Shown piece after piece: positions 24,380-34,517 of a stretch of 64,000 nucleotides of DNA. Source of the stretch: Gemmata sp. (GTDB lineage: Bacteria; Planctomycetota; Planctomycetia; Gemmatales; Gemmataceae); contig JANWYJ010000007.1 of NCBI GenBank assembly GCA_025055115.1, positions 1 through 64,000 of the forward strand, given 5' to 3'. The first letter of the stretch is position 1. Each line of letters starts with the position of its first letter. The position numbers were made by a program, and so were the translations under genes. Below the pieces are notes generated by a model that saw nothing but the letters and a program-made list of their open reading frames with translations, had not been told where the DNA came from and ran no database searches.

Positions 24380-27202
24380 TCAGACGGTCCAGGGGTGCGG
24401 GGTATCGGGGTTGATGCCCAGCTCCGCGATGGCCTTTTTCACCGTCCCGACGTCGAGTTGTTGTTGTTGGCAGAGAGCATACAGGGCCGCAACGACCACA
24501 TGTTCGGCGTCGACCTCGAAGAAGCGGCGCAGGGTCTTGCGGGTTTCGCTGCGGCCGAACCCATCGGTGCCCAGGGCCAGCAAACGGCCTTGCAGGTACG
24601 GGGCAACTTGTTCGGGCAGGGCGCGGAGGTAGTCGCTGGTGGCGATGATCGGCCCCCGTGTCGGACCGAGAACCTGTTGCACATAGGGGACTTTCGGGGG
24701 GGCATCGGGGTGGAGGCGGTTGTAGCGTTCGCATTCGAGGGCGTCTTTGCGGAGCATCTGGTAGCTGGTGGCGCTGTAGACGGTGCTGGCGATGCCGTAT
24801 TTCTCGGCGAGAATCTGTTGGGCCCGGAGGGCTTCGTTGAGGATGACGCCACTGCCGAGCAATTGGACTTCCCGGGTGGCGTTCTCGGGTCGGACCGATT
24901 TCACCGGGTACAGCCCGCGAATGATCCCGTCGCGGACTTCTTCACCTGGCATCGCCGGCATCGGGTAGCTTTCGTTATAAACCGTCAGGTAGTAGAAGCA
25001 CTCCTCGCCGCGCACATACATCGCGTTGATGCCTTCTTCGATGATGACGGCCAATTCGTAGGCATAGGCGGGGTCGTAGGCGCGGCAGGTGGGGATGGTC
25101 AGGGCCAGCAAGTGGCTGTGGCCATCTTCGTGTTGCAGGCCTTCGCCGTTGAGGGTGGTCCGGCCCGCAGTGGCCCCCATGAGAAAGCCGCGGCAGCGGG
25201 CATCCGCGGCGGCCCAGGCCAGATCACCGATGCGCTGGAAGCCGAACATCGAATAATAGATGTAAAAGGGAATCGTATTGACGCCGTGGGTGCTGTAGGC
25301 GGTACCGGCGGCGATCCAGCTCGACATGGCCCCGGCTTCATTGATGCCTTCTTGGAGAATCTGCCCGGTGGTACTTTCCTTGTACTCTGTCAACGACCCT
25401 TTATCGACCGGGGTATACAACTGCCCCACCGACGAATAAATACCGAAGGCCTTGTACATCGGCGGCATGCCGAAGGTTTGCCCCTCATCGGGAACGATCG
25501 GCACGATGAGTTTGCCGACGTGAGGATCGCGCATCAGTTGGGTCATCAGGCTGACCCAGGCGAGCGTGGTCGATTGCCCTTCGGCTTTGACGGCGGCTTC
25601 GTAGAGCTTTTCGAAGCTTTTGCGTTCAGGCGGCGTGCAGGGGGTGAAGGTGTTGTTGCGGAACGGCTGTGGTCCGCCCAGGGCTTTGCGCCGCTCGAAG
25701 AAGTAGCGCATCTCGGGGCTGTCGTCGGGGGGGCGGTAGAAGGGCACGTCGGCCAGTTGCTGATCGGAGATGGGCAGTTCGAAGCGGTCGCGAATCTGGC
25801 GTAGGGCGGCGAGCATTTGCCGTTTGCTGAGTTCTTCCGGGGGCATGCCGGGTTCACGTTCAATCTCAACGGCGAGTTTTTTCAACTGGTGGGTGGTGTT
25901 TTTGCCGGCGCCGCCGGCCCCCGGGATACCGTAGCCTTTGACCGTTTTCACCAGAATCACCGTCGGTTGGCCCTTATGCTCGGTGGCCGCTTTGTAGGCG
26001 GCGTAGACTTTGAGCGGATCGTGCCCGCCGCGTTTGAGTGTGGCCAATTTGACATTCGGCAAATGCTCGACCAGGGCTTTGAGTTCTGGGGTGTTGAAGA
26101 AATGCTCGCGGATGAACGCCCCGCGTCGCTCGAGTTCTTCTTGTTCGCTGATGATGACCTTGTTGGCGATTTCTTCCTTGGTCCGCATGTCGCGGCCGAC
26201 GTATTCCTGGTATTCGCCATCCACCACTTCCATCATGCGCCGGGCCAAAGCGCCGGTGTGGTCATTTTTCAAAAGCTCGTCCCAATCGCTGCCCCAGATG
26301 ACTTTGATGACGTTCCAACCGGCCCCGCGGAAAATACCTTCCAGTTCCTGGATGATTTTGCCATTGCCACGCACCGGGCCATCGAGCCGTTGCAGGTTAC
26401 AGTTGATGATCCACGTCAGATTGTCGAGCTTTTCCCGGCCGGCCAGGCCGATGGCTCCCAGCGATTCGGGTTCGTCGCATTCGCCATCGCCCAGAAAAGC
26501 CCACACGCGGACATCATCGGTGCGGGCCAGGCCGCGGTCTTGCAGATAACGGTTGAAGCGGGCGTGGTAAATCGACATAATCGGGCCAAGGCCCATGCTG
26601 ACGGTCGGATACTGCCAGAAGGTGGGCATCAGCCACGGGTGCGGATAGCTGGACACGCCACCGCCGGGTTGTAACTCCTGACGGAAGTTTTTCAGTTGCG
26701 TTTCGGTGAGCCGGCCTTCCAAAAAGGCGCGGGCGTACATTCCGGGGCTGGCATGGCCTTGGAAGAAGATGACATCGCCCGGGTGGGTACTGGTCCGGCC
26801 GCGGAAAAAGTGGTTGAAACCCACTTCGTAAAGTGTGGCCGCACTGGCGAAGGTGGAGATATGCCCGCCGACGTTGGTCGTTTTGTTGGCTTTCAGGACC
26901 ATCGCCAGGGCATTCCACCGGATGGCGCTTTTGATTTTGCGTTCCAGAGCTTGATTGCCGGGGAATGGCGGCTGCTGTTCCACCGGGATCGTATTCAGAT
27001 AGGGGGTTGTCACGCCGCCGGGGACTTTGGCGCCGGCGCGATCGGCCACCGCGATCAAGGTTTCCAGTAAGAATTTCGCGCGATCGGCTCCGCCGTGTTT
27101 GAGAACGGCTTCTAACGATTCCACCCACTCGGCGGTTTCTTGCGGGTCGATATCTTCGGAGCGGGTATTACTGAGAGCCAAAACGTCCGGGGCAACGAGC
27201 AT
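24380..27202 (-). CDS. aceE: Pyruvate dehydrogenase E1, homodimeric type
   Basis: The 940-residue protein is the large single-chain E1 that decarboxylates pyruvate with thiamine diphosphate and reductively acetylates E2. Motifs include GGHISTFASAATLYEVGFNH, the TPP site FLGDGECDEPESLGAIGLA followed by NCNLQRLDGPVRGNGKI, and the C-terminal ATSDYLRALPEQVAPYL. Enterobacterial AceE has about 887 residues, so this one is slightly longer. GAGGA lies about 11 bases before ATG 27202. First gene of the aceE-aceF unit; divergent from the next gene. Confidence 0.96.
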   Translation of the reverse strand: MLVAPDVLALSNTRSEDIDPQETAEWVESLEAVLKHGGADRAKFLLETLIAVADRAGAKVPGGVTTPYLNTIPVEQQPPFPGNQALERKIKSAIRWNALAMVLKANKTTNVGGHISTFASAATLYEVGFNHFFRGRTSTHPGDVIFFQGHASPGMYARAFLEGRLTETQLKNFRQELQPGGGVSSYPHPWLMPTFWQYPTVSMGLGPIMSIYHARFNRYLQDRGLARTDDVRVWAFLGDGECDEPESLGAIGLAGREKLDNLTWIINCNLQRLDGPVRGNGKIIQELEGIFRGAGWNVIKVIWGSDWDELLKNDHTGALARRMMEVVDGEYQEYVGRDMRTKEEIANKVIISEQEELERRGAFIREHFFNTPELKALVEHLPNVKLATLKRGGHDPLKVYAAYKAATEHKGQPTVILVKTVKGYGIPGAGGAGKNTTHQLKKLAVEIEREPGMPPEELSKRQMLAALRQIRDRFELPISDQQLADVPFYRPPDDSPEMRYFFERRKALGGPQPFRNNTFTPCTPPERKSFEKLYEAAVKAEGQSTTLAWVSLMTQLMRDPHVGKLIVPIVPDEGQTFGMPPMYKAFGIYSSVGQLYTPVDKGSLTEYKESTTGQILQEGINEAGAMSSWIAAGTAYSTHGVNTIPFYIYYSMFGFQRIGDLAWAAADARCRGFLMGATAGRTTLNGEGLQHEDGHSHLLALTIPTCRAYDPAYAYELAVIIEEGINAMYVRGEECFYYLTVYNESYPMPAMPGEEVRDGIIRGLYPVKSVRPENATREVQLLGSGVILNEALRAQQILAEKYGIASTVYSATSYQMLRKDALECERYNRLHPDAPPKVPYVQQVLGPTRGPIIATSDYLRALPEQVAPYLQGRLLALGTDGFGRSETRKTLRRFFEVDAEHVVVAALYALCQQQQLDVGTVKKAIAELGINPDTPHPWTV

Positions 27203-27407
27203 GGACAGCGTCCTCGAGGGTGGAGCGAATCGACGAGACCGGCCCGATTAGCCAGGCCAAGGCCAGTTTTTCCATGCCGCGGCGGTCATCGGCTGCCGGC
27301 GGCGCAAGCTCACTGCATCGGCCTACTACTCTCCTGGGGTAGGTAGGGTTAGGATAGGTTGGAGCTTTTCGGTCGTCTACACAAGCCATCGCGGCGGAGC
27401 AAGGCCC

Positions 27408-28490
27408 ATGAGGTTGCGCATCGGGGGGGGCGTTCTGATTCTTGGCAGCGTGGCGGTTGTTCCTGCGGCCGAACCGCCGCAACAACCGCCAGCGCCCTTG
27501 GCCCCCACCACTGTGACGTGGTCCAAGCCCCAGGCTGTCCTCGGCGAAATCCTCAAAGAATTCCCCTCCACTCCCGGGGTCGAACTTGCCGTGGCCCCGG
27601 GGGTGCTGAAAACCCCCTTCCAGCCCGCCTTCCACCAAACTCCCTTCTGGCAGGCCCTCCAGACGGCCGCCGACCAGACCAAAACCCGCCTTCTTCTTTC
27701 CAACCGCGGGCAGAAGATCGAACTGATCCCCCGCGGCGACTCCCAGGTCGTGGCCGCCACCCAGGGAGCGTTTCGCATCGTCGCTCACCAGGTCGTCGGC
27801 CGGGCGATCCTGGACGAAGGGGTGACGAGCCACGAACTGACCCTTCTGGTGCATTGGGAACCGCGCTTGCGGGTTTATCGCATTGATACCACGCCGCGGG
27901 TGCGCCACATCGACGATGCCACCGGCTCGAAGTTATCGGTGGCTGGTGGCGGCACGCAGATCGTTCCCACCGGCGCCACCTCCGAGATGAAGCTGCGCAT
28001 CAGCGGTCTGAGCCGCGCCAGTCCGGGGATTCGTACACTGGCCGCCGATTTCCGCGTCACCGCTGCCCAACAACTGCTGGTGTTCACCTTCGCGGCTCCC
28101 GCCGGTCAGCGACCACCGCCGCAAACCCAAGCCAACGTCACTGCTACGCTCCAACGTGTCGAGAAACGCGACCATTGGTGGGAAATCGAAGTCGCTGTAC
28201 TGTATCCCGACAAACAACCGGTCTTTGAAAGTTTTCAGGGTGAATGGTGGCTCCGCGACAACCGCCTGGTTGTCACCTCGCCCGCCGGCAAAGCCTTCGT
28301 CATCCGCGACTTTGAAGTGGCTGCCCCCGACAACCCTTATCCCCTGCGGGTCATTCATCGCTTCCGGGAAGATGGCGCTCAGGGGTTAGGCAACCCCACC
28401 GCCCAAGGTTGGACGATCACCTACGAAACCCCCTCCCCCCTCGTGGAATGGACCGTGCCCTTTGAGCTGCACAATATCCCGTTGCCGTGA
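27408..28490 (+). CDS. Secreted protein of unknown function
   Basis: The 360-residue product has a short signal peptide (MRLRIGGGVLILGSVAVVPAAEPP). The early part (SKPQAVLGEILKEFPSTPGVEL...TPFWQALQTAADQTKTRLLL) looks like the small alpha/beta unit found in secretin/STN-like or TonB N-terminal domains, followed by beta-strand-rich sequence (VTSHELTLLVHWEPRLRVYR). Similar proteins are common in planctomycetes but I know of no assigned role. Its stop region is triplicated (28475-28529). Confidence 0.75.
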   Translation: MRLRIGGGVLILGSVAVVPAAEPPQQPPAPLAPTTVTWSKPQAVLGEILKEFPSTPGVELAVAPGVLKTPFQPAFHQTPFWQALQTAADQTKTRLLLSNRGQKIELIPRGDSQVVAATQGAFRIVAHQVVGRAILDEGVTSHELTLLVHWEPRLRVYRIDTTPRVRHIDDATGSKLSVAGGGTQIVPTGATSEMKLRISGLSRASPGIRTLAADFRVTAAQQLLVFTFAAPAGQRPPPQTQANVTATLQRVEKRDHWWEIEVAVLYPDKQPVFESFQGEWWLRDNRLVVTSPAGKAFVIRDFEVAAPDNPYPLRVIHRFREDGAQGLGNPTAQGWTITYETPSPLVEWTVPFELHNIPLP

Positions 28491-28529
28491 ATCTATCCTG
28501 TGGCCGTGAATATCCCGTGGCGGCGAATC
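28475..28529 (+). repeat. Triple tandem repeat spanning a stop codon
   Basis: tatcccgttgccgtgaatc (28475-28493, contains the gene's TGA), tatcctgtggccgtgaa (28494-28510) and tatcccgtggcggcgaatc (28511-28529) follow each other without gaps. The second copy keeps TGA; the third has CGA. Confidence 0.85.
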
Positions 28530-28555
28530 GGGGCTGGGGGGGGAAAGGCCGCGAA

Positions 28556-28587
28556 GCATGCGTGCTTTCTCGCATGCGTGCTTTCTC
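28556..28587 (+). repeat. Perfect 16-bp tandem repeat
   Basis: gcatgcgtgctttctc at 28556-28571 and 28572-28587, about 70 bp upstream of the Gfo/Idh/MocA start codon. Confidence 0.9.
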
Positions 28588-28658
28588 GATGATTGCGACG
28601 CCCCTGGGGTAGGTGGCGCAACGTCTGATCCCTTGAGGTTTTTTCCGGAGGACTTTCG

Positions 28659-30035
28659 ATGAATCGGCGGGATTTTCTCACAACGACCGGGACTGTGGCG
28701 GCGGCATGGACCGCAGCGCCCTGTTGGTTTGCGGCTCCCGCGGCCGAAAAGCCACTGCGCGTTGGCCTCATCGGTACCGGTTGGTACGGCAAGGTCGATT
28801 TGTTACGGCTGATGCAAGTGACCCCGACCGAAGTCGTTTCGCTCTGCGATGTCGATAAGAAAATGCTGGCGGAAGCCGTGGACATTATCACAGCCCGCGC
28901 CAAAACTGACAAGAAACCCCGCACCTACACCGATTACCGCGCCATGCTCAAGGAGAAGGACCTCGACGTGGTGATTGTCGGCACACCCGATCACTGGCAC
29001 GCTTTACCGACGATTGCGGCGATCGAAGCGGGGGCCGATGTCTATGTGCAAAAACCGATCAGCGTGGATGTCCTGGAAGGCCAAGCCATGCTCGATGCGG
29101 CGCGGAAGCATCGGCGGGTGGTACAAGTCGGTACGCAGCGCCGCAGCACACCCCATTTGCGCGAAGCCCGCGAAAAGGTGGTGCAAGCCGGCTTGCTCGG
29201 TCGCATCGCGTACGCCGAAGTGTATTGCTACTACCACATGCGCAACACCGCCACCCCGCCCGTATCGCAGCCGCCGGAATACTTCGATTACGACCTGTGG
29301 ACCGGACCAGCTCCCCTGCGCCCCTACGACCCGCCCCCCTATCCCAATGCCCAAGGCGACCCGCTGCCGCACCGCCGCTGGTGGCGGGCCTTCATGGAAT
29401 ACGGCAATGGCATCGTCGGCGATATGTGCATTCATATGCTCGATATGGTCCGGTGGATGTGCAACCTCGGCTGGCCGACGCACATCAGCTCCTCCGGCGG
29501 TATTTTCGTGCAGAAACAAGCCCGCGCCAACATCACCGACACGCAAACGGCCACGTTCCGCTTCCCCGAATTCCCTGTGCAATGGACACACCGCACCTGG
29601 GGCGATCCGGCCGACCGCGACTACCCCTGGGGAGCGACCATCTACGGCGAAAAAGGTACACTCAAACTCAGCGTCCACAAGTACGAGTTCTTCCCCATCG
29701 GGCAGAATAAACCCCAGCTCAGCGGTACCGCCCGTTTCGAGGAAGACCAATACCCCGAAGACAAAACCGAGAAAGATTTGGAACGCCATGTGGCCTCGGC
29801 CATCCGCGAACACATGCGCGATTTCCTCCAGGCCCGGCAGAATCGTGGCCGTCCCGTCGCCGACATCGAGCAAGGGCACATCTCCACCGCCAGTTGCATT
29901 CTGGCGAACATCGCCCTGGAACTCGGCCGTACCCTCCACTGGGATGCGGCCAAGCACGAAGTGATCGGCGACGCCGAAGCCAACAAACGGCTCAAGCGGC
30001 CCTACCGCAGCGGTTACACCCATCCTGCGGGCTGA
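28659..30035 (+). CDS. Tat-exported Gfo/Idh/MocA-family oxidoreductase
   Basis: The 458-residue protein begins NRRDFLTTTGTVAAA, a twin-arginine signal. A Rossmann domain follows (VGLIGTGWYGKVDLLRLM, VVSLCDVDKK), with GTPDHWHALPTIAAIEAGADVYVQKPISVDV carrying the family K-P motif (QKP here, EKP in most). The C-domain includes GIVGDMCIHMLDMVRWM and WTHRTWGDPADRDYPWG. Planctomycetes export many such proteins, which probably act on sugar or glycoside substrates with a tightly held NAD(P). GGAGG precedes ATG 28659. The next gene is also exported and on the same strand. Confidence 0.9.
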   Translation: MNRRDFLTTTGTVAAAWTAAPCWFAAPAAEKPLRVGLIGTGWYGKVDLLRLMQVTPTEVVSLCDVDKKMLAEAVDIITARAKTDKKPRTYTDYRAMLKEKDLDVVIVGTPDHWHALPTIAAIEAGADVYVQKPISVDVLEGQAMLDAARKHRRVVQVGTQRRSTPHLREAREKVVQAGLLGRIAYAEVYCYYHMRNTATPPVSQPPEYFDYDLWTGPAPLRPYDPPPYPNAQGDPLPHRRWWRAFMEYGNGIVGDMCIHMLDMVRWMCNLGWPTHISSSGGIFVQKQARANITDTQTATFRFPEFPVQWTHRTWGDPADRDYPWGATIYGEKGTLKLSVHKYEFFPIGQNKPQLSGTARFEEDQYPEDKTEKDLERHVASAIREHMRDFLQARQNRGRPVADIEQGHISTASCILANIALELGRTLHWDAAKHEVIGDAEANKRLKRPYRSGYTHPAG

Positions 30036-30195
30036 TAACGGCAATGCCCCATCGCCCCCCCGCCCGCTTCCCCACGCCGGGCAATCGGCGTTCGCCGCTT
30101 GTCGGATCGTGCCACGGCGGGTAGTTTCGTCGGTGGCCGCAATGATAGACGAATGCCCCCGCGGTGAGCACGGTTGGTGAACCCCGCCCACCCCG

Positions 30196-30292
30196 GAGTC
30201 ACAGATTCAACGACAAACGCCTGAGTCACGGATGCTTCGGCAAACCCCAGAGTCACGGATGCTTCGAGAAACGCCAGAGTCGGCAAACGCCA
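30196..30292 (+). repeat. 27-bp tandem repeat, 3.6 copies, in the 5' leader of a hydrolase gene
   Basis: Units at 30196-30222, 30223-30249 and 30250-30276 share gagtcacggatgcttcg, with a shortened fourth unit gagtcggcaaacgcca at 30277-30292. The array ends about 15 bp before the Shine-Dalgarno sequence gaggag of the gene at 30322. Confidence 0.9.
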
Positions 30293-30321
30293 CAGTCATG
30301 GCTTTTTGAGGAGAACCGACG

Positions 30322-32400
30322 ATGCACCCCTTCTCTTCGTGCTTTTCGCGGCGGCAGTGGTTTCACTGGGCTGGGGCTGCGGCTGTCGGTCTCAGCGCGG
30401 CTCCGGCTGGGCTGGTGGCTCAGCCGAAGAAAGATGCGGCTCCTCTTGTGCCGCTCAACCGGCTGCCACGCACGGTGCATGAGTGGTATGTCGAGCAAGT
30501 CCGAGCCGCAGAGAGGAAAGCCAACGAGCGGCGCGCGCGACTGGCCAGCCGGGCGGATGCGGCGGCGTATGTCGCGGATGTCCGCAAGCGGATCGCCGCC
30601 GCGTTTGGTCCGTTTCCCGAAAAGACACCACTGAATGCGAAAACCACCCGCACGCTCGAACGGGATACCTACACCATCGAAAATGTGATCTTTGAGAGCC
30701 GGCCGAACTTCTTCGTGACCGCTAACCTCTACATACCCCATGCGGCCCGGCAGAAAAAAGTGCCTGGGGTGGTGGGTTCGTGCGGCCACTCGAACAACGG
30801 CAAGGCCGCGGAAGCGTATCAGTCGTTCGCACAAGGTTTGGCCCGGATGGGGTATGCAGTTCTCATTTTTGATCCGATCGGGCAAGGTGAACGGTTGCAG
30901 TATGCCCATGTGGAAAAGGACCACCGGCCCGGGGTAGGCGTGGGCGAACACTTATTAGCCGGCAATCAACAGTTCCTGGTGGGTGAATTCTTTGGCACCT
31001 GGCGGGCATGGGATGGCATCCGCGCCCTCGACTATCTGTTATCGCGCCCTGAAGTCGATCCGCAGCATGTGGGCATCACGGGCAACTCGGGCGGTGGCAC
31101 GATGACAACATGGCTGTGCGGCCTCGAATCGCGCTGGACCATGGCTGCCCCCAGTTGCTTTGTCACCACGATGCGGCGGAATTTGGAGAACGAGCTGCCG
31201 CAAGACACCGAGCAATGCCCGCCGCGCGCGATCGCTTTGGGGTTGGACCATTGCGACTTTCTGGCGGCGATGGCTCCCAAACCGGTCATCATTCTGGCCC
31301 AAGAGCGCGACTACTTCGATGTCCGCGGTACCGAGGACGCCTACCGGTGGCTCAAACAACTCTACAAACTGCTGGGAGCCGAAGAGAACATCCGCCTTTT
31401 CATCGGTCCGACAGGGCACGGCTACAGTCTCGAGAACCGCGAAGCGATGTATCGCTGGTTCAACCGCGTCACGGGGATTTCCAAAGCTCAAACCGAACCG
31501 AAGCTGGTTCTGGAGAAAGATGACGACCTCTGCGCAGCCCCTCGGGGGCAGGTGAGCGAACTGCAATCACGCACGGTTTTCTCGTTCACCCAGCAACGGG
31601 CCGAACAACTCGCACGCTTGCGGCAGCGTGTCGCTCTCATGCCCTTGCCGCGCCGGCTCGAAATCCTGCTGCAACTGCCGCCGCGCCAACAAGCCCCGGA
31701 TTACCGGATTCTCCGCCCCGCAACCAACCGCCGCTATCCCCGGCCGCACGCCACCACCTACGTCATCGAAACCGAACCGCCCGCGTGTGCCGTGGTCTAT
31801 CGCCTCAGCGATCAACAACACCTGTCGCGACCACCGAAGGACAATGGCCCGGCGATTCTTTATGTGTCGCACCATTCCGCGGATGCCGAATTACGAGAAG
31901 AACCCCTGCTGGCCGAATTGGCCCACGCTGAACCGAAGACAGCGTTCTACACCTGCGATGTCCGCGGCATTGGGGAATCGCGGCCCGATACCTGCGGCGT
32001 TGATCAGTTCCTACGCCCGTACGGAAGCGACTACTTCTACGCGATTCACGGCCTGATGCTCGATCGCCCATACGTGGGGCAGAAGACCTTTGATCTGTTG
32101 CGGGTTCTCGATTGGCTGGGCGACATCGGCCACACCCAGGTGCATTTGGTGGCCAAAGGCTGGGGCACGCTCCCAGCGACGTTCGCCGCGCTTCTGTCCG
32201 ACCGGGTCCACCAAGTGACCCTGAAAAACGCTCTGACCAGCTACTTCGATGTCGCCACCACAGAAACGTACACCTGGCCGCTGTCGGCGTTCGTGCCCGG
32301 AGTGTTGGGATCGTTCGACTTACCCGAATGTTACGAAGCCTTAAAGGCCAAGAATCTCCGGCAGATCGACCCGTGGACAGCGTCTGGGCCCAAGCGCTGA
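30322..32400 (+). CDS. Exported tandem alpha/beta-hydrolase, second domain degenerate
   Basis: This 692-residue protein has a Tat-like start (SRRQWFHWAGAAAVGLSAAP). Residues about 60-385 form an acetyl-xylan-esterase-like hydrolase: VPGVVGSCGHSNNGK, nucleophile elbow GITGNS256GGGTMTTW, VIILAQERDYFD, and TGHGYSLENREAMYRWF with the catalytic histidine. Residues about 480-680 repeat the fold (GPAILYVSHHSADAE, YTCDVRGIGES), but its elbow is VAKG613WGTLP, with glycine where serine should be. The second unit is probably structural. The substrate could be acylated polysaccharide. AGGAG precedes ATG 30322. Confidence 0.85.
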   Translation: MHPFSSCFSRRQWFHWAGAAAVGLSAAPAGLVAQPKKDAAPLVPLNRLPRTVHEWYVEQVRAAERKANERRARLASRADAAAYVADVRKRIAAAFGPFPEKTPLNAKTTRTLERDTYTIENVIFESRPNFFVTANLYIPHAARQKKVPGVVGSCGHSNNGKAAEAYQSFAQGLARMGYAVLIFDPIGQGERLQYAHVEKDHRPGVGVGEHLLAGNQQFLVGEFFGTWRAWDGIRALDYLLSRPEVDPQHVGITGNSGGGTMTTWLCGLESRWTMAAPSCFVTTMRRNLENELPQDTEQCPPRAIALGLDHCDFLAAMAPKPVIILAQERDYFDVRGTEDAYRWLKQLYKLLGAEENIRLFIGPTGHGYSLENREAMYRWFNRVTGISKAQTEPKLVLEKDDDLCAAPRGQVSELQSRTVFSFTQQRAEQLARLRQRVALMPLPRRLEILLQLPPRQQAPDYRILRPATNRRYPRPHATTYVIETEPPACAVVYRLSDQQHLSRPPKDNGPAILYVSHHSADAELREEPLLAELAHAEPKTAFYTCDVRGIGESRPDTCGVDQFLRPYGSDYFYAIHGLMLDRPYVGQKTFDLLRVLDWLGDIGHTQVHLVAKGWGTLPATFAALLSDRVHQVTLKNALTSYFDVATTETYTWPLSAFVPGVLGSFDLPECYEALKAKNLRQIDPWTASGPKR

Positions 32401-32738
32401 CCCCTACCGCCCATACCCAGCACGCGGAAGCGACGCTCGTTACGGGAAAAGAAGGACACGGCAAAGGAAGGACCCACGAAAGCCGAAGGGCTGCGGTCTG
32501 AGGCCCCCCGCCGAACTCGCACAATCTACGCGCACCATCTCTCGGATTGGCACAACATGGCGGGCCAGCGCGCAACACCTGGCGCGCCGGCCAAAAGCAG
32601 ATTCTGGCCGCGAATCGCCAACTTGCCGTTCCCTTGGCCTTTGGAGGCGGTATACTAAACATCTCTTGATGTCGAGATAATTGCCGTTTCTCGTATTGTT
32701 TGCGAGGAACGCTGCCTTCAACTTCCGGCACAACAACT
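32401..32738 (+). promoter_or_regulatory. ilvB leader with a -10-like TATACT
   Basis: TATACT lies at 32651-32656, about 83 bp before the ilvB ATG; no good -35 is seen at 17 bp. It is followed by ATCTC-ttgatgtc-GAGAT (about 32661-32678), a short hairpin in the leader. I did not find a Leu/Val/Ile-rich leader peptide. The rest of this 338-bp gap shows no gene. Confidence 0.35.
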
Positions 32739-34517
32739 ATGGCCGAACTACCAACTGCGGCGCCGTCGTCTGCGCCACCGCAACCCATGAGCGGGGCTGA
32801 TATTCTCGTGCATGCGCTGATCCGGCATGGCGTCCGGGTGGTGTTTGCCTATCCCGGCGGGGCGAGCATGCCGATTCACCAAGCCCTCACCCGGGTGCAA
32901 GACCGGCTGCGGACCATTTTGCCCCGGCATGAACAGGGCGGCGGCTTCATGGCCCACGGATACAGCCGCACGACCGGTCAGGCGAGCGTGTGCGTCTCGA
33001 CCTCCGGCCCGGGTGCGACCAACTTCGTCACCTGCATCGCCGATGCGAAGATGGATTCGATCCCGGTCATCTTCATCACCGGGCAAGTCAGCACCACGGT
33101 GTTGGGCAACGATGCCTTCCAAGAAACCCCAATGGTGGAAATCTGCCGCGGAATCACCAAGCACCACTATTTGCTGACACGAACCGAAGACATTACCCGG
33201 GTGGTGAAAGAGGCGTTCCACATCGCCACCACCGGTCGCCCTGGCCCAGTGCTGATCGATATCTGCAAAGACGTGCAAATTCGCCAGATTGTTCCCGATT
33301 GGGACCCCCCCATGGACCTACCCGGCTATCGCCCTATGCGGCGTGCCCGGCGGGAGGAACTCGAACCGGTCATTGCGGCCATCCGCGCCTGCAAAAAACC
33401 CTTTATCTATGCCGGCGGTGGGGTCACTCACAGCAATGCCGCGGCGGAACTGAAAACCTTCGCCGAACTCATCGGCGCTCCGGTCGGGCTGACGGTTCAC
33501 GGCTTGGGCAACTTCCCGGCCGATCATTACCTGTGCCTGCATATGCTGGGCATGCATGGCACGGTGTACTCGAACTACGCCATCAACGAAGCCGACTTGC
33601 TGTTGGCTTTGGGGGTGCGTTTCGACGACCGCGTCACCGGCAAGCTCTCGGAGTTTGCAAAACACGGCAAAATCGTTCATATCGACATTGATAAAAGCGA
33701 GATTCACAAGAACAAATTCGCCCACGTCCCAGTCCATGGCGATTTGAAACTGGCTCTCACCGACCTCATCGCCATGCTGCAGGAAGAACGCAACGCCGAC
33801 TTGATCGCCGGTGGCCGCTATCCCGATTGGTGGCGACAGATCGACTATTGGCGCGAAACCGAACCGCTGAAGTTCGTCGAACCGAGCAACGGGGCCATCA
33901 TTCCGCAGTATGCCATCCGCCGGTTGTGGGAGCTTCTCCGCGATCGCCACCAGCTCGACCATACCATCATCACCACCGGCGTGGGCCAACATCAGATGTG
34001 GGCCGCCCAATTCTTCCACTTCAACAAACCCCGCAAATGGATCACCAGCGGTGGTTTGGGCACGATGGGCTTTGGCCTGCCGAGTGCTTTGGGAGCCAAA
34101 GTGGCCTTCCCGGATCATCTGGTCATCGATATCGATGGCGATGGCAGCTTCCTGATGAACATCCAGGAGCTGGCCACCGCCTACGCCGAGAAAATCCCAA
34201 TCAAGGTCCTGTTGCTCAATAACCAACACCTCGGCATGGTGGTGCAGTGGGAGGACCGCTTCTTCGCTTCCAACCGTGCGCATACCTACCTGGGGGCTGG
34301 CGAAGATCACCCGCCTTATCCGGATTTCGTCACCATCGCCGAAGGCTTTGGTATCCCCGCACGCAGCATCAGTGCCAAAGCCGATCTGGATGCGGCCCTG
34401 CTCGAGATGATCGACAGCCCCGGTTCGTTCGTCCTGAACGTGCAAGTGCCGCACCAAGAGCATGTCTTGCCCATGATCCCCAGCGGCATGACGGTCAAGG
34501 ACATGATCAAGGCCTGA
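32739..34517 (+). CDS. ilvB: Acetolactate synthase large subunit
   Basis: IlvB condenses pyruvate to acetolactate (or with 2-ketobutyrate) at the start of branched-chain amino acid synthesis. The 592-residue protein has the full TPP-enzyme set: [20 protein letters not shown], the catalytic glutamate in [28 protein letters not shown], and the TPP motif [18 protein letters not shown] followed by [10 protein letters not shown]. The [15 protein letters not shown] ending is typical. I start at ATG 32739. No regulatory subunit (ilvN) or ilvC follows, so it stands alone. Confidence 0.95.
   Translation: MAELPTAAPSSAPPQPMSGADILVHALIRHGVRVVFAYPGGASMPIHQALTRVQDRLRTILPRHEQGGGFMAHGYSRTTGQASVCVSTSGPGATNFVTCIADAKMDSIPVIFITGQVSTTVLGNDAFQETPMVEICRGITKHHYLLTRTEDITRVVKEAFHIATTGRPGPVLIDICKDVQIRQIVPDWDPPMDLPGYRPMRRARREELEPVIAAIRACKKPFIYAGGGVTHSNAAAELKTFAELIGAPVGLTVHGLGNFPADHYLCLHMLGMHGTVYSNYAINEADLLLALGVRFDDRVTGKLSEFAKHGKIVHIDIDKSEIHKNKFAHVPVHGDLKLALTDLIAMLQEERNADLIAGGRYPDWWRQIDYWRETEPLKFVEPSNGAIIPQYAIRRLWELLRDRHQLDHTIITTGVGQHQMWAAQFFHFNKPRKWITSGGLGTMGFGLPSALGAKVAFPDHLVIDIDGDGSFLMNIQELATAYAEKIPIKVLLLNNQHLGMVVQWEDRFFASNRAHTYLGAGEDHPPYPDFVTIAEGFGIPARSISAKADLDAALLEMIDSPGSFVLNVQVPHQEHVLPMIPSGMTVKDMIKA

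Noticed and set aside
29004-30191. 395-residue antisense ORF over the Gfo/Idh/MocA gene.
   Set aside because: No motif; the sense gene has clear family signatures and a ribosome-binding site.
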